Shown here in pieces: positions 34,631 to 41,900 of a DNA stretch of 64,000 bases (within the stretch, counting starts at the first letter, position 1; the number at the start of each line of letters is the position of its first letter). The stretch comes from Citricoccus zhacaiensis (GTDB lineage: Bacteria; Actinomycetota; Actinomycetes; Actinomycetales; Micrococcaceae): assembly GCF_014645315.1 (NCBI RefSeq), contig NZ_BMLQ01000007.1, positions 134,052 to 198,051 on the forward strand, in the 5' to 3' direction. The notes beneath the pieces were generated by a model. That model ran no database searches and was not told the DNA's origin. It worked only from the letters and a program-made list of their open reading frames with translations. A program made the position numbers and the translations under genes.

Positions 34631-34867
34631 ATGGCAGCAAACTGCCAGGTAACCGGGGCTGGGCCAGGTTTCGGCCACAGCATTTCCCACTCGCACCGTC
34701 GCACCAAGCGCCGGTTCGACCCGAACATCCAGAAGAAGACCTACTGGGTTCCGTCCCTGCGCCGCAACGTGACGCTGACCCTGTCCGCCAAGGGCATCAA
34801 GACCATTGACGTGCGCGGTATCGACGCCGTCATCGCCGATCTGCTCGCCAAGGGAGTGAAGCTCTGA
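34631..34867 (+). CDS. rpmB: 50S ribosomal protein L28
   Basis: A 78-residue basic protein: [20 protein letters not shown], then [20 protein letters not shown], the L28 core, ending with [15 protein letters not shown]. Only one Cys remains where zinc-binding L28 has CxxC pairs, so this is the zinc-free (C-minus) type. ATG 34631 has GAGGAG upstream. It heads a tight rpmB-rpmG-rpsN operon, a grouping used by actinobacteria for zinc-independent paralogues; here it may be either the only set or the zinc-starvation set. Confidence 0.97.
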   Translation: MAANCQVTGAGPGFGHSISHSHRRTKRRFDPNIQKKTYWVPSLRRNVTLTLSAKGIKTIDVRGIDAVIADLLAKGVKL

Positions 34868-34868
34868 C

Positions 34869-35036
34869 ATGGCCAAGGACAAGGACGTACGTCCCATCAT
34901 CAAGCTGAAGTCCACCGCCGGCACCGGGTACACCTATGTGACCCGCAAGAACCGCCGCAACACCCCGGACCGCATCGTGCTCAAGAAGTACGATCCGGTT
35001 GCACGCCAGCACGTCGAATTTCGAGAGGAGCGCTGA
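34869..35036 (+). CDS. rpmG: 50S ribosomal protein L33
   Basis: A 55-residue protein starting [20 protein letters not shown], with [23 protein letters not shown] and ending REER, the L33 family. No CxxC pairs are present, so it is also the zinc-free form. It starts one base after the rpmB stop and ends three bases before rpsN, so the three genes are translated as a block. It is short enough to be missed by length-filtered gene finders. Confidence 0.96.
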   Translation: MAKDKDVRPIIKLKSTAGTGYTYVTRKNRRNTPDRIVLKKYDPVARQHVEFREER

Positions 35037-35039
35037 GGC

Positions 35040-35345
35040 ATGGCCAAGAAGTCCATGATTGCCAAGAATGAGCAGCGTAAGGTCATCGTTGCCCGCTATG
35101 CCGAGAAGCGCCTGGAGCTGAAGAAGACCCTGGTCGACCCGAACGCTTCTGATGAAGCGCGCGAGGCCGCCCGCGTGGGCCTGCAGAAGCTGCCCCGCAA
35201 CGCCTCCCCGGTGCGTGTTCGCAACCGCGACGCCATCGACGGCCGCCCGCGCGGTACCTTCCAGAAGTTCGGCATCTCGCGTGTCCGCTTCCGCGACATG
35301 GCCCACCGTGGCGAGCTGCCGGGCATCACCAAGTCGTCCTGGTGA
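35040..35345 (+). CDS. rpsN: 30S ribosomal protein S14, zinc-independent form
   Basis: A 101-residue S14 of the long (C-minus) class: [42 protein letters not shown] and the C-terminal [25 protein letters not shown]. The short zinc-binding S14 form is about 61 residues with two CxxC; neither is seen here. It assembles into the 30S head. A GAGGAG site lies in the end of rpmG. A strong hairpin follows at 35414. Confidence 0.97.
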   Translation: MAKKSMIAKNEQRKVIVARYAEKRLELKKTLVDPNASDEAREAARVGLQKLPRNASPVRVRNRDAIDGRPRGTFQKFGISRVRFRDMAHRGELPGITKSSW

Positions 35346-35413
35346 CGTCTATCCGGTGACAGCCCGCCGGCCTCTGGCCCGGTGACGGTGCCTTCCGGCG
35401 CCAAGCACACCAT

Positions 35414-35455
35414 CCGAAGGGGGTGGCAGACCGTAGGGTCTGCCACCCCCTTCGG
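35414..35455 (+). terminator. Terminator of the rpmB-rpmG-rpsN operon
   Basis: A perfect 19-bp inverted repeat (left arm starts CCGAAGGGGGTGG, right arm ends CCACCCCCTTCGG) around a GTAG loop, 68 bases after rpsN. Very stable; no long T-run follows. Confidence 0.85.
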
Positions 35456-35603
35456 CCGTTCTGAGCCCCTCTTGTCTTCATCCCGGTGCGGCGAACGTGC
35501 AGGGTTGAGTCTGGATATGGTCACCCCTAGCGTGGGAGACGCCAGGAGTTGCCGGCTCCGCTGGCACTGGCATTCCGATACCCCATCAGGAGGAGAGGAA
35601 AGC

Positions 35604-35834
35604 ATGGCGAACGAACCCCAGAGTCCCGTCAAGGATCCCAACTACGACCTGATCTCAGTCCTGGAGGCGTCCCTGAAGATGGTCTTCCAGGCCGAGACCT
35701 ACGCCCGCGACGCCGAGCAGGCCGGTGATACCGAGCTGGCGGAGTGGTTCCGAAAGATCCAGGAGAACAACCGCAAGGCCGGTGACCAGGGCAGCGAAAT
35801 GCTGAAGCAGCGCCTGCAGAACCGCGCCTCCTGA
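35604..35834 (+). CDS. Small helical protein, ferritin-like in character
   Basis: A 76-residue, mostly helical acidic protein (DYDLISVLEASLKMVFQAETYARDAEQAGDTELAEWFRKIQENNRKAGDQGSEML in short segments). The pattern of a helix with QAETYARDAEQAGDTELAEWFR resembles one half of a four-helix ferritin-like bundle, but there are no clear metal-binding ExxH motifs. ATG 35604 follows AGGAGGAGAGG, an excellent ribosome site. It has its own terminator. Related short proteins are frequent in Arthrobacter-like genomes and unstudied. Confidence 0.8.
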   Translation: MANEPQSPVKDPNYDLISVLEASLKMVFQAETYARDAEQAGDTELAEWFRKIQENNRKAGDQGSEMLKQRLQNRAS

Positions 35835-35889
35835 CCTGCCGGGACCACCCCCGGGGTCCCGAGCAGCGCTGGTCACGCCCCACGAGATG

Positions 35890-35922
35890 AAGGGCCCTCT
35901 CCTCTGCGGAGAGGGTCCTTTG
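35890..35922 (+). terminator. Rho-independent-type terminator
   Basis: AAGGGCCCTCTCC pairs with GGAGAGGGTCCTTT (one mismatch) around a 5-base loop and ends in TTT. It lies 55 bases after the small helical gene. Confidence 0.8.
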
Positions 35923-36092
35923 CCGCTGTGAGGGCCCTTGGAGGCGGAAATTTGTGGGAAATCGCCCAGAATCCGCGTGTTTACAGGCTTCCACGGCGTG
36001 TTTCCGCGCTTCCGGGTGGTAGCTTTCGAAGCACGTGCCCGGATCTGATCGGTTCGGGCCATGAAAACCATCATCCAAGTCCAGGAGGACAC

Positions 36093-36377
36093 ATGGCTAT
36101 GAACCGCAGTGAACTTGTCGCCGCCGCCGCTGAGAAGACCGGCAACTCCCAGGCCGCCGTGAACGGTGTGCTGGATGCCGTCTTCGAGATCTTCTCCGCC
36201 CAGGTCTCCAAGGGCGAGAAGGTCACCATCCCCGGCTGGCTCGCCGTCGAGCGCACCGACCGCGCTGCCCGCACCGGCCGCAACCCGCAGACCGGCGAGA
36301 CCATTCAGATCCCGGCCGGCCACTCGGTCAAGATCTCCGCTGGCTCCAAGCTGAAGGCTGCTGCCACCGGCAAGTGA
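36093..36377 (+). CDS. hup: HU family DNA-binding protein
   Basis: A 94-residue histone-like protein: MAMNRSELVAAAAEKTGNSQ, AAVNGVLDAVFEIFSAQV, KVTIPGWLAVERTDRAARTGRNPQTGE, and IPAGHSVKISAGSKLKAA. The beta-arm sequence RNPQTGE contains the proline that intercalates into DNA. It compacts and bends chromosomal DNA. It lacks the long Lys/Ala tail of mycobacterial HupB. ATG 36093 has AGGAGG upstream. Monocistronic with its own terminator. Confidence 0.97.
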   Translation: MAMNRSELVAAAAEKTGNSQAAVNGVLDAVFEIFSAQVSKGEKVTIPGWLAVERTDRAARTGRNPQTGETIQIPAGHSVKISAGSKLKAAATGK

Positions 36378-36427
36378 TCCAGGACGGCCCCGGCCGTGGC
36401 CCGCACGGGTCCGGCCGCCCGGCCATC

Positions 36428-36462
36428 GACGAAGGCGCTCCACACGGTGGGGCGCCTTCGTC
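36428..36462 (+). terminator. Terminator after hup
   Basis: GACGAAGGCGC and GCGCCTTCGTC form a perfect 11-bp stem with a 13-base loop, 50 bases downstream of hup. Confidence 0.8.
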
Positions 36463-36509
36463 GGTTAAGTCCTCGGCCTCGGACCTTCCTTCCGCTCAGC
36501 CGGGCAGTT

Positions 36510-36538
36510 TTCTACAGCCGGTAGAATCCACGTAGCAT
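36510..36538 (+). promoter_or_regulatory. Promoter with overlapping inverted repeat, copper-type cluster
   Basis: TCTACA (36511-36516) and TAGCAT (36533-36538) are 16 bases apart. The perfect inverted repeat TTCTAC-N5-GTAGAA (36510-36526) covers the -35 region, so a repressor bound here would block transcription of the membrane protein-copC-copD genes. It could be a site for a copper-responsive regulator, but I cannot assign a family. Confidence 0.45.
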
Positions 36539-36577
36539 AGAGGTCGGTCCAAGCGCTCGACGCCAGGGAGGTGCACG

Positions 36578-37324
36578 GTGACCACACACCATGCTCGGTA
36601 CCCTGCGCCTCGCGCCGCCCCCGTTCGCGGCCCGGCCCGGTTGCTGCGCGGCTGGGCTGCCGCCGCCGTCGCCACCCTCTGGGCCGCCGGATCCCACACC
36701 GTTGCGTCCGTCTCGACCCGCTCGGCTGATCTGCCCGCGCACGGATACGTCCCAGACCACGTGCACGACGCCGGCCCGGCACCGATCGTCTGGATCCTCA
36801 CCCTCGCGCTGGCCGGCCCCCTCTGCACCGCCCTGGCCGGGCGCCGGCTGTCCTGGTGGCGCCTGGCCTCCGGGGTGGGCACCAGCCAACTGCTCTTCCA
36901 CTGGCTCTACTCCATCGCCGCCGTGCCCGCCGACGCCGGCGCCCTCAGCAGGCTGAGGTCGGCTGCAGGCCATGCCCACCATGCCGGCCATCTCGGCCCT
37001 GGCCCCCTGGCCGGACTGCCGGGCCCCGCCGTCGCCGACGACGCCCTCACCACGTTCTCTGCGGCGATGGTCCTTGCCCACGTGCTGGCCGCGGTCGGGA
37101 CCGTGCTGGTCCTGCGCCGCGGGGAACTGCTCGCGGCGCGCGTGGCGGAACTCGCCGTCGGGCTCGTGCTGCGGTCCCCGGGCGCCCGGCTCGCCCGGTG
37201 GGTCCCGACCGTCCCGGTCCGCCGAGTCACCGTCCGCGCTGTCCGAGTGGTCCACCGGCCGGATGAGGTGCTGCTGGCATCGCCACGTCTGCGTGGTCCG
37301 CCGGAGTTCGCCCTGGCCGCCTGA
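36578..37324 (+). CDS. His-rich multipass membrane protein of the copper cluster
   Basis: A 248-residue protein with about four hydrophobic segments (near residues 22-45, 68-92, 98-115 and 155-178) and a loop rich in His (AAGHAHHAGHLGPGP). The N-terminus also has His pairs (TTHHARYP). It starts at a GTG (36578) with GGGAGG 6 bases upstream. It lies 92 bases ahead of copC, and proteins of this kind commonly accompany copC in actinobacteria, so metal handling at the membrane is likely (inference). The C-terminal 60 residues are basic and probably cytoplasmic. Confidence 0.75.
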   Translation: MTTHHARYPAPRAAPVRGPARLLRGWAAAAVATLWAAGSHTVASVSTRSADLPAHGYVPDHVHDAGPAPIVWILTLALAGPLCTALAGRRLSWWRLASGVGTSQLLFHWLYSIAAVPADAGALSRLRSAAGHAHHAGHLGPGPLAGLPGPAVADDALTTFSAAMVLAHVLAAVGTVLVLRRGELLAARVAELAVGLVLRSPGARLARWVPTVPVRRVTVRAVRVVHRPDEVLLASPRLRGPPEFALAA

Positions 37325-37416
37325 TCGTCCACCGATCTGCCGGCCAGGGAAACCTCACCCTCCATCCGGCAGACCCCTGCCCGGTGCCGTTCTCGGCCCG
37401 GGCTGTGAAGGACACC

Positions 37417-38262
37417 ATGAACACTCACAGAACCACCACCCCTGCACGACCCCCGCGCACCCAGCGCGCCCGCGGCATCGGCGCCGGCACGGCAGCCCTC
37501 TCAGCCGCCGCGCTGCTCGCCTTGGCCACGGCCACCCCGGCGGCGGCGCATGACCAGCTGCTGTCCGCCACCCCGGCGGCCGGCACCGCCGTCATCGAGG
37601 CCCCGGCCGAGATCGGCCTGGAATTCTCCGGGAACCTGACCACCGGCCAGGGCATTCAGAACCTCGTGACGGTCACGGACGAGGAAGGCCACCAGTGGCA
37701 GGACGGCGAAGCCCAGGTCACCGGCCCGAACCTCACCGCCGCCCTGTGCGAGGGCCTGCCCAACGGCGAATACACGGTGGACTACCGCGTCGTGTATTCG
37801 GATGGGCACTCCGAGGAGAAGGGGTACGAGTTCACCCTCGAGGACCCCGCCGCGCCCGAAGCGGCCGTCCCGGAGGACTGCGGGGTGCCGAACCCGGACG
37901 CGCCGGTCTCCTCGGACGCCACGCCGGGTGATGCCGGCACTGGCACCGATGGTGCCGGCTCCACGGCAGACGACGGCAGCACCGCCCCCGCGGATGCTGC
38001 GGCCTCTGCGACCACGGCGGCCACCGCCGAACCCGGCACCGCGGCCACCGACCCGGCGTCGGGCGAGGCCACTGCAGACGACAGCCAGGCGCCCTCCGGT
38101 CCCGTGGCCGGCTGGGTCTGGCCTGCGGCCATCGGCGGGGTCCTCGTCGTTGTGGTCGCCATGCTGATGGTGTTCCGCAAGGCCAGGGCCATCGGCACCG
38201 GCTCCGACGGTGATGCGGGTACCGACGGCGGATCGGACGGTACGGGAACCAGCGGCCGCTGA
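37417..38262 (+). CDS. copC: CopC-domain copper-binding membrane-anchored protein
   Basis: A 281-residue exported protein. A signal peptide (residues 1-44, ending TPAAA) is followed directly by His45 in HDQLLSATPA; the N-terminal His of mature CopC is a copper ligand. The CopC beta-barrel covers about 45-150 (GTAVIEAPAEIGLEFSGNL and RVVYSDGHSEEKGYEF, where Asp and His are further ligands). A Pro/Ala/Thr-rich stalk and a C-terminal TM helix (about 232-255) hold it on the outer face. ATG 37417 follows GAAGGA. Adjacent to copD; the pair is thought to pass copper into the cell or to cytochrome oxidase assembly. Confidence 0.92.
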   Translation: MNTHRTTTPARPPRTQRARGIGAGTAALSAAALLALATATPAAAHDQLLSATPAAGTAVIEAPAEIGLEFSGNLTTGQGIQNLVTVTDEEGHQWQDGEAQVTGPNLTAALCEGLPNGEYTVDYRVVYSDGHSEEKGYEFTLEDPAAPEAAVPEDCGVPNPDAPVSSDATPGDAGTGTDGAGSTADDGSTAPADAAASATTAATAEPGTAATDPASGEATADDSQAPSGPVAGWVWPAAIGGVLVVVVAMLMVFRKARAIGTGSDGDAGTDGGSDGTGTSGR

Positions 38263-38287
38263 CCGGCCAGAGCACCGCTCTGTAGTG

Positions 38288-38304
38288 CAGGTGCAGTGCA
38301 CCTG
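38288..38304. promoter_or_regulatory. Perfect 17-bp palindrome between copC and copD
   Basis: CAGGTGCAGTGCACCTG is an 8-1-8 perfect inverted repeat. Flanking bases (GTAGTG and TACTGC) extend it as an RNA stem with two wobble pairs to about 14 bp. It lies 26 bases after copC and 68 before copD. It may be an operator or an mRNA processing/stability hairpin that sets the copC:copD ratio. Confidence 0.6.
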
Positions 38305-38371
38305 TACTGCACCGGGCGGCCCGGGGCACCCCCGCCCCGGGCCGCCACCGGCAGGACCCTCCTGCGAGAGA

Positions 38372-40477
38372 ATGGATACTGTGAAATCTTCCCCAACCGC
38401 TGAGCGTGGCACTTCCGCGCCGGTGTGGCTGTGGCCCGTGGCCGGCGTCGTCGGCGCGGTCAGCCTGGTGCTGGCCGCCGCCTGGACGGGCATCCTGGCC
38501 GTGGACCAGCTCTCCGACCCCGGGGCCCTGACCCGTTGGGGACTGCCGGTGGCCGAGATGGTGAACAACCTGGCCATGCCCACCGCTGTCGGCGCGTTGA
38601 TCTTCGCCTGCGCCATCATGCCGCCCTCCCGGGGCCAGCGTGCTCACAATGGAGAGGGCGGCGAACATCCGGCCTTCACCCGACTGATGCAGGTGGCCAC
38701 CGCAGCCTCCGTGGTCTGGACGCTGTCCGCCCTTGCCGTTCTCGTGCTGTCCTACTCGGACCTCGCCGGCATGCCGTTGGACCCCAGCGCCTCGTTCACC
38801 TCCGGCCTCGTCGGCTACCTGCAGGACATCTCCGTGGGCCAGGCCTGGACCGTGGTGACCGTCCTCGCCGCCGTCATCACCTCGCTCACCCTGGCCGTCC
38901 GCTCCACGGTCGGCCTCGCCTGGACCGCCCTGCTCGGGCTGGTCGGCATCGTGCCTCTGGCCCTCATCGGCCACTCCGCCTCCGGGGATGACCACAACGG
39001 GGCCGTCAACTCGATCGGCCTGCACCTACTCGGGGTGGTCGTCTGGATCGGCGGGCTGATCGTCCTGGCCCTGATCTCCCCGAAGCTGCACGGCCCGGAC
39101 GGCGCCAGCGGCAAGCCCTCCGCCCACCGGCAGGGTCCTGAACCGCTGATCTACACCGTGGTCAGCCGCTACTCGCTCCTGGCCGGGCTGGGACTGGCCA
39201 CCGTGGTCCTGTCCGGAGTGGTCAACGCCGCCATCCGCATGAACACGCTGGAACAGCTCACCAGTCCCTACGGCGTGCTGGTGCTGGCCAAGCTCGTGGG
39301 CTCCGTGCTGCTCGGCCTGATCGGCCTGATGCACCGGCTGTGGGTCATCCCGCGGCTGGCCACCGGCACCACCGCCCCGCCGCCGGCCGCCAAGCGCCTG
39401 CTCTGGCAGCTGATCGCGGTGGAAGCCGCGATCATGGCGGCGATCATGGGGCTCGCGACCGTGCTCTCGCGCACCTCTCCGCCCGTCCCCGAGGAGATCG
39501 CCCCGGACGCCTCCCCGGCCCGCATCCTCACCGGCTACGACCTGCCGCCGGAACTGACCTTCCAGACCTGGTTCACGCAGTGGCGCTTCGACTGGCTGTG
39601 GGTCGCCATCATCGCGTTCCTGGTGCTCTGGTACGTGCGCGCCACCGTCCGGCTCCACCGCCGCGGTGACCGCTGGCCCATGCTGCGCACGATCTCCTTC
39701 GTGGTCGGCCTGACCATCCTGTTCTGGGTGACCTCCGGCTCCCCGGCGATCTACGGCCAGGTGCTGTTCAGTGCCCACATGGTGGCCCACATGACACTGA
39801 CCATGATCTCGCCGATGTTCCTGGTGCTCGGCGCCCCCGTCACCCTGGCGCTGCGCTCCCTGCCCAGCCGGACGGACGGCACCCGCGGCCCTCGCGAGTG
39901 GATCCTGTGGATCGTGCACTCGCCCTTCGGGCGGTTCATCACCAACCCGGTGGTGGCCGCCGTGAACTTCGCCGGTTCGATCCTGGTGTTCTACTACACG
40001 CCGTTCTTCGGCTTCGCGCTCCAGGAGCACATCGGGCACGAGTTCATGAACGTGCATTTCCTGTTGACCGGCTACATCTTCGCGTCGGTGATGATCGGGA
40101 TCGACCCACTGCCGCGCAAGGCGCTCTACCCGATCCGCTTGGTGATCCTGCTGGCCACCATGGCCTTCCACGCGTTCATCGGTGTGGCCATGACCTCCTC
40201 CGAGTCCCTGCTCCAGGCCTCCTGGTTCGGTTCCACGGGACGCGACTGGGGGCCCTCCGCCATCGCCGACCAGCAGATCGGCGGCGCTGTGATGTGGGGG
40301 ATCGGCGAGGTGCCCACGGTGCTCATGGCCGTGGCGGTGGCCGTGATGTGGTCTCGCACCGATGCCAAGGAGACCAAGCGGCTGGACCGCAAGGCCGATC
40401 TCAACGACGAGGCCGAACTCAAGGCCTGGAACCGTATGTACGAAGAACTTGCCGAGAACGAGGAGCCCCGCCGATGA
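38372..40477 (+). CDS. CopD-CtaG fusion membrane protein
   Basis: A 701-residue polytopic protein with roughly 16 helices. The N-terminal half is a CopD domain (copper resistance D; AGLGLATVVLSGVVNAAIRMN, LVLAKLVGSVLLGLIGLMHR). The C-terminal half, from about residue 410, is the caa3-type cytochrome c oxidase assembly domain (CtaG-like; FSAHMVAHMTLTMISPMFLVLGAPVTLALR, EHIGHEFMNVHFLLTGYIF) with conserved His residues. It probably moves copper across the membrane and hands it to cytochrome oxidase. ATG 38372 is the likely start; the ribosome site is weak. The stop overlaps the lipoprotein ATG by 4 bases. Confidence 0.9.
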   Translation: MDTVKSSPTAERGTSAPVWLWPVAGVVGAVSLVLAAAWTGILAVDQLSDPGALTRWGLPVAEMVNNLAMPTAVGALIFACAIMPPSRGQRAHNGEGGEHPAFTRLMQVATAASVVWTLSALAVLVLSYSDLAGMPLDPSASFTSGLVGYLQDISVGQAWTVVTVLAAVITSLTLAVRSTVGLAWTALLGLVGIVPLALIGHSASGDDHNGAVNSIGLHLLGVVVWIGGLIVLALISPKLHGPDGASGKPSAHRQGPEPLIYTVVSRYSLLAGLGLATVVLSGVVNAAIRMNTLEQLTSPYGVLVLAKLVGSVLLGLIGLMHRLWVIPRLATGTTAPPPAAKRLLWQLIAVEAAIMAAIMGLATVLSRTSPPVPEEIAPDASPARILTGYDLPPELTFQTWFTQWRFDWLWVAIIAFLVLWYVRATVRLHRRGDRWPMLRTISFVVGLTILFWVTSGSPAIYGQVLFSAHMVAHMTLTMISPMFLVLGAPVTLALRSLPSRTDGTRGPREWILWIVHSPFGRFITNPVVAAVNFAGSILVFYYTPFFGFALQEHIGHEFMNVHFLLTGYIFASVMIGIDPLPRKALYPIRLVILLATMAFHAFIGVAMTSSESLLQASWFGSTGRDWGPSAIADQQIGGAVMWGIGEVPTVLMAVAVAVMWSRTDAKETKRLDRKADLNDEAELKAWNRMYEELAENEEPRR

Positions 40478-41433
40478 CCACGCGTTCCCCCCGCACCCCG
40501 GCCATCCGGCCTTCCCTCGACTCCCGCCGGCTGCGCCGCCCGGTTGCTCGGATGGCCGCCCTGGGCCTGGCGGGGATGCTCGTCCTCGCCGGTTGCTCGG
40601 GCGGCGCCAGCGACCAGGACGGGAACGACGCCGGCGTCCCCGCCAACCCGCATGGGATCACCGCGGAGAACCCGTCCGGCAGCGCCATGCCGACCGCTGG
40701 TGCCGACGGCCAGAACGGAGAAGGAACGGAAGGCGGGGCGGGCACGGACGGTGAGACGCCGACGTCGGGCACGGCTTCCGCCGACCCTTCGGAGACCGAG
40801 GCGGCCGACGCGCGGGCCGACCAGGCCGCGGTGGGTGCCGCCGCCGAGCGGGCCGCCAGCTTCGGATTCACCAACCAGGTCTCCGCCACGGACACCGAGA
40901 TCGCCGCCACGCGTGAGGACGCCCGGTTGCGGCAGACGAACTCCTCCGGCACCACGGTGGAGCCGGCCAGCTGCAAGTCCCCCCTGACGGCGGTGGACTG
41001 GTCGCCCATCCTGATGCCGGGGGCGGATGCCTCCCGCCTGGACTTCGGCTCTGAGACGTTCGCCGGGACGGGCACTGTGGAGGTCGCCTCCCTCGAGGAC
41101 GCCGGCGTGGTGGAGGACCACCTGGCCAACGTCGAGCGCCTCGTGGCGGACTGTCCTGAGCTGACGATGACCGTCACGGACTCGGACCTCCAGCAGTCCA
41201 CGTTCGACTTCACCGCCCGGACCTCCGCATCGGCGGGAGAAGGAGTGGACTCCGGCCTCGTGTGGACCCGCACCCCGGCCGGCGGGGGAGCGGAGACCAC
41301 GGCCCACGTGCTGATCGGACAGACGGCGGAGCACGTGGTCATGGTCTCCTTCATCGGTGGCTCGGAGGTGGCCGGGGAGGAGTTCACCGCCATCGCCGAA
41401 CAGATCTTGGCTGCCGCCGAGGGGGCGCTCTGA
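40474..41433 (+). CDS. Lipoprotein of the copper cluster, unknown function
   Basis: A 319-residue lipoprotein. The signal peptide ends in a lipobox LVLAG-Cys41, followed by a Gly/Ser/Thr/Asp-rich tether (to about residue 110). A folded C-terminal domain follows (about 120-319; CKSPLTAVDWSPILMPGADAS...AHVLIGQTAEHVVMVSFIGGSE) with two Cys that may form a disulfide. This alpha/beta region resembles PknH-type or other mycobacterial lipoprotein sensor domains only loosely. ATGA overlap with copD links it to copper or cytochrome-oxidase assembly by context. Confidence 0.85.
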   Translation: MTTRSPRTPAIRPSLDSRRLRRPVARMAALGLAGMLVLAGCSGGASDQDGNDAGVPANPHGITAENPSGSAMPTAGADGQNGEGTEGGAGTDGETPTSGTASADPSETEAADARADQAAVGAAAERAASFGFTNQVSATDTEIAATREDARLRQTNSSGTTVEPASCKSPLTAVDWSPILMPGADASRLDFGSETFAGTGTVEVASLEDAGVVEDHLANVERLVADCPELTMTVTDSDLQQSTFDFTARTSASAGEGVDSGLVWTRTPAGGGAETTAHVLIGQTAEHVVMVSFIGGSEVAGEEFTAIAEQILAAAEGAL

Positions 41434-41439
41434 ACCTCG

Positions 41440-41462
41440 CGGTGAACCACAGGGGTTCACGC
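41440..41462 (+). terminator. Hairpin after the copper-cluster lipoprotein
   Basis: GTGAACC (41442-41448) and GGTTCAC (41454-41460) form a 7-bp stem with a 5-base loop, within 10 bases of the stop codon. Short but well placed. Confidence 0.5.
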
Positions 41463-41534
41463 ACGGCCGAGGATGCTGTCAGGATGGCCGCACGGAACCC
41501 CTGACCGGCAGAACCCGACTCGAAGGAGCCCGCC

Positions 41535-41825
41535 GTGAGTACCACCCAGCCCCAGCCTGATGACAGTTTCCGGGACACGGAGACCAGCGAACTCGACCGG
41601 CAGGGCACCCAGCAGCCCCAGCGCGGCGTCACCGGTGCCGCCAACCAGCCGGGGAAGCCGGTCGAGGAGGACGGGGACACGTACTCCGAGGAACAGGCCG
41701 AGTCCGCGAACCCGGACCCGGCGGAGGAGAACGTCACCGGTCTGGACCGCGGTGGCAGCGTGCCACCGGGGGAGACCCCGCCCGCTGACGATCAGATGAG
41801 CCGGGACCAGGGTCACGAGGAGTAG
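41535..41825 (+). CDS. DUF6480-like small protein
   Basis: A 96-residue, highly hydrophilic protein. The C-terminal stretch NPDPAEENVTGLDRGGSVPPGETPP closely resembles the conserved core of DUF6480 proteins, small actinobacterial proteins of unknown function. Usual family members add a C-terminal membrane helix; here the protein ends after MSRDQGHEE without one. GTG 41535 follows AAGGAG. It stands alone between the copper cluster and the thioredoxin-NHL gene. Confidence 0.72.
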   Translation: MSTTQPQPDDSFRDTETSELDRQGTQQPQRGVTGAANQPGKPVEEDGDTYSEEQAESANPDPAEENVTGLDRGGSVPPGETPPADDQMSRDQGHEE

Positions 41826-41900
41826 GCCCGATTCAGCCGTGGGCGTTGTATGACTTCATGCGTTGGCCACCGAGGTGGGGCCGGGGCGAGAATGGAGCCC

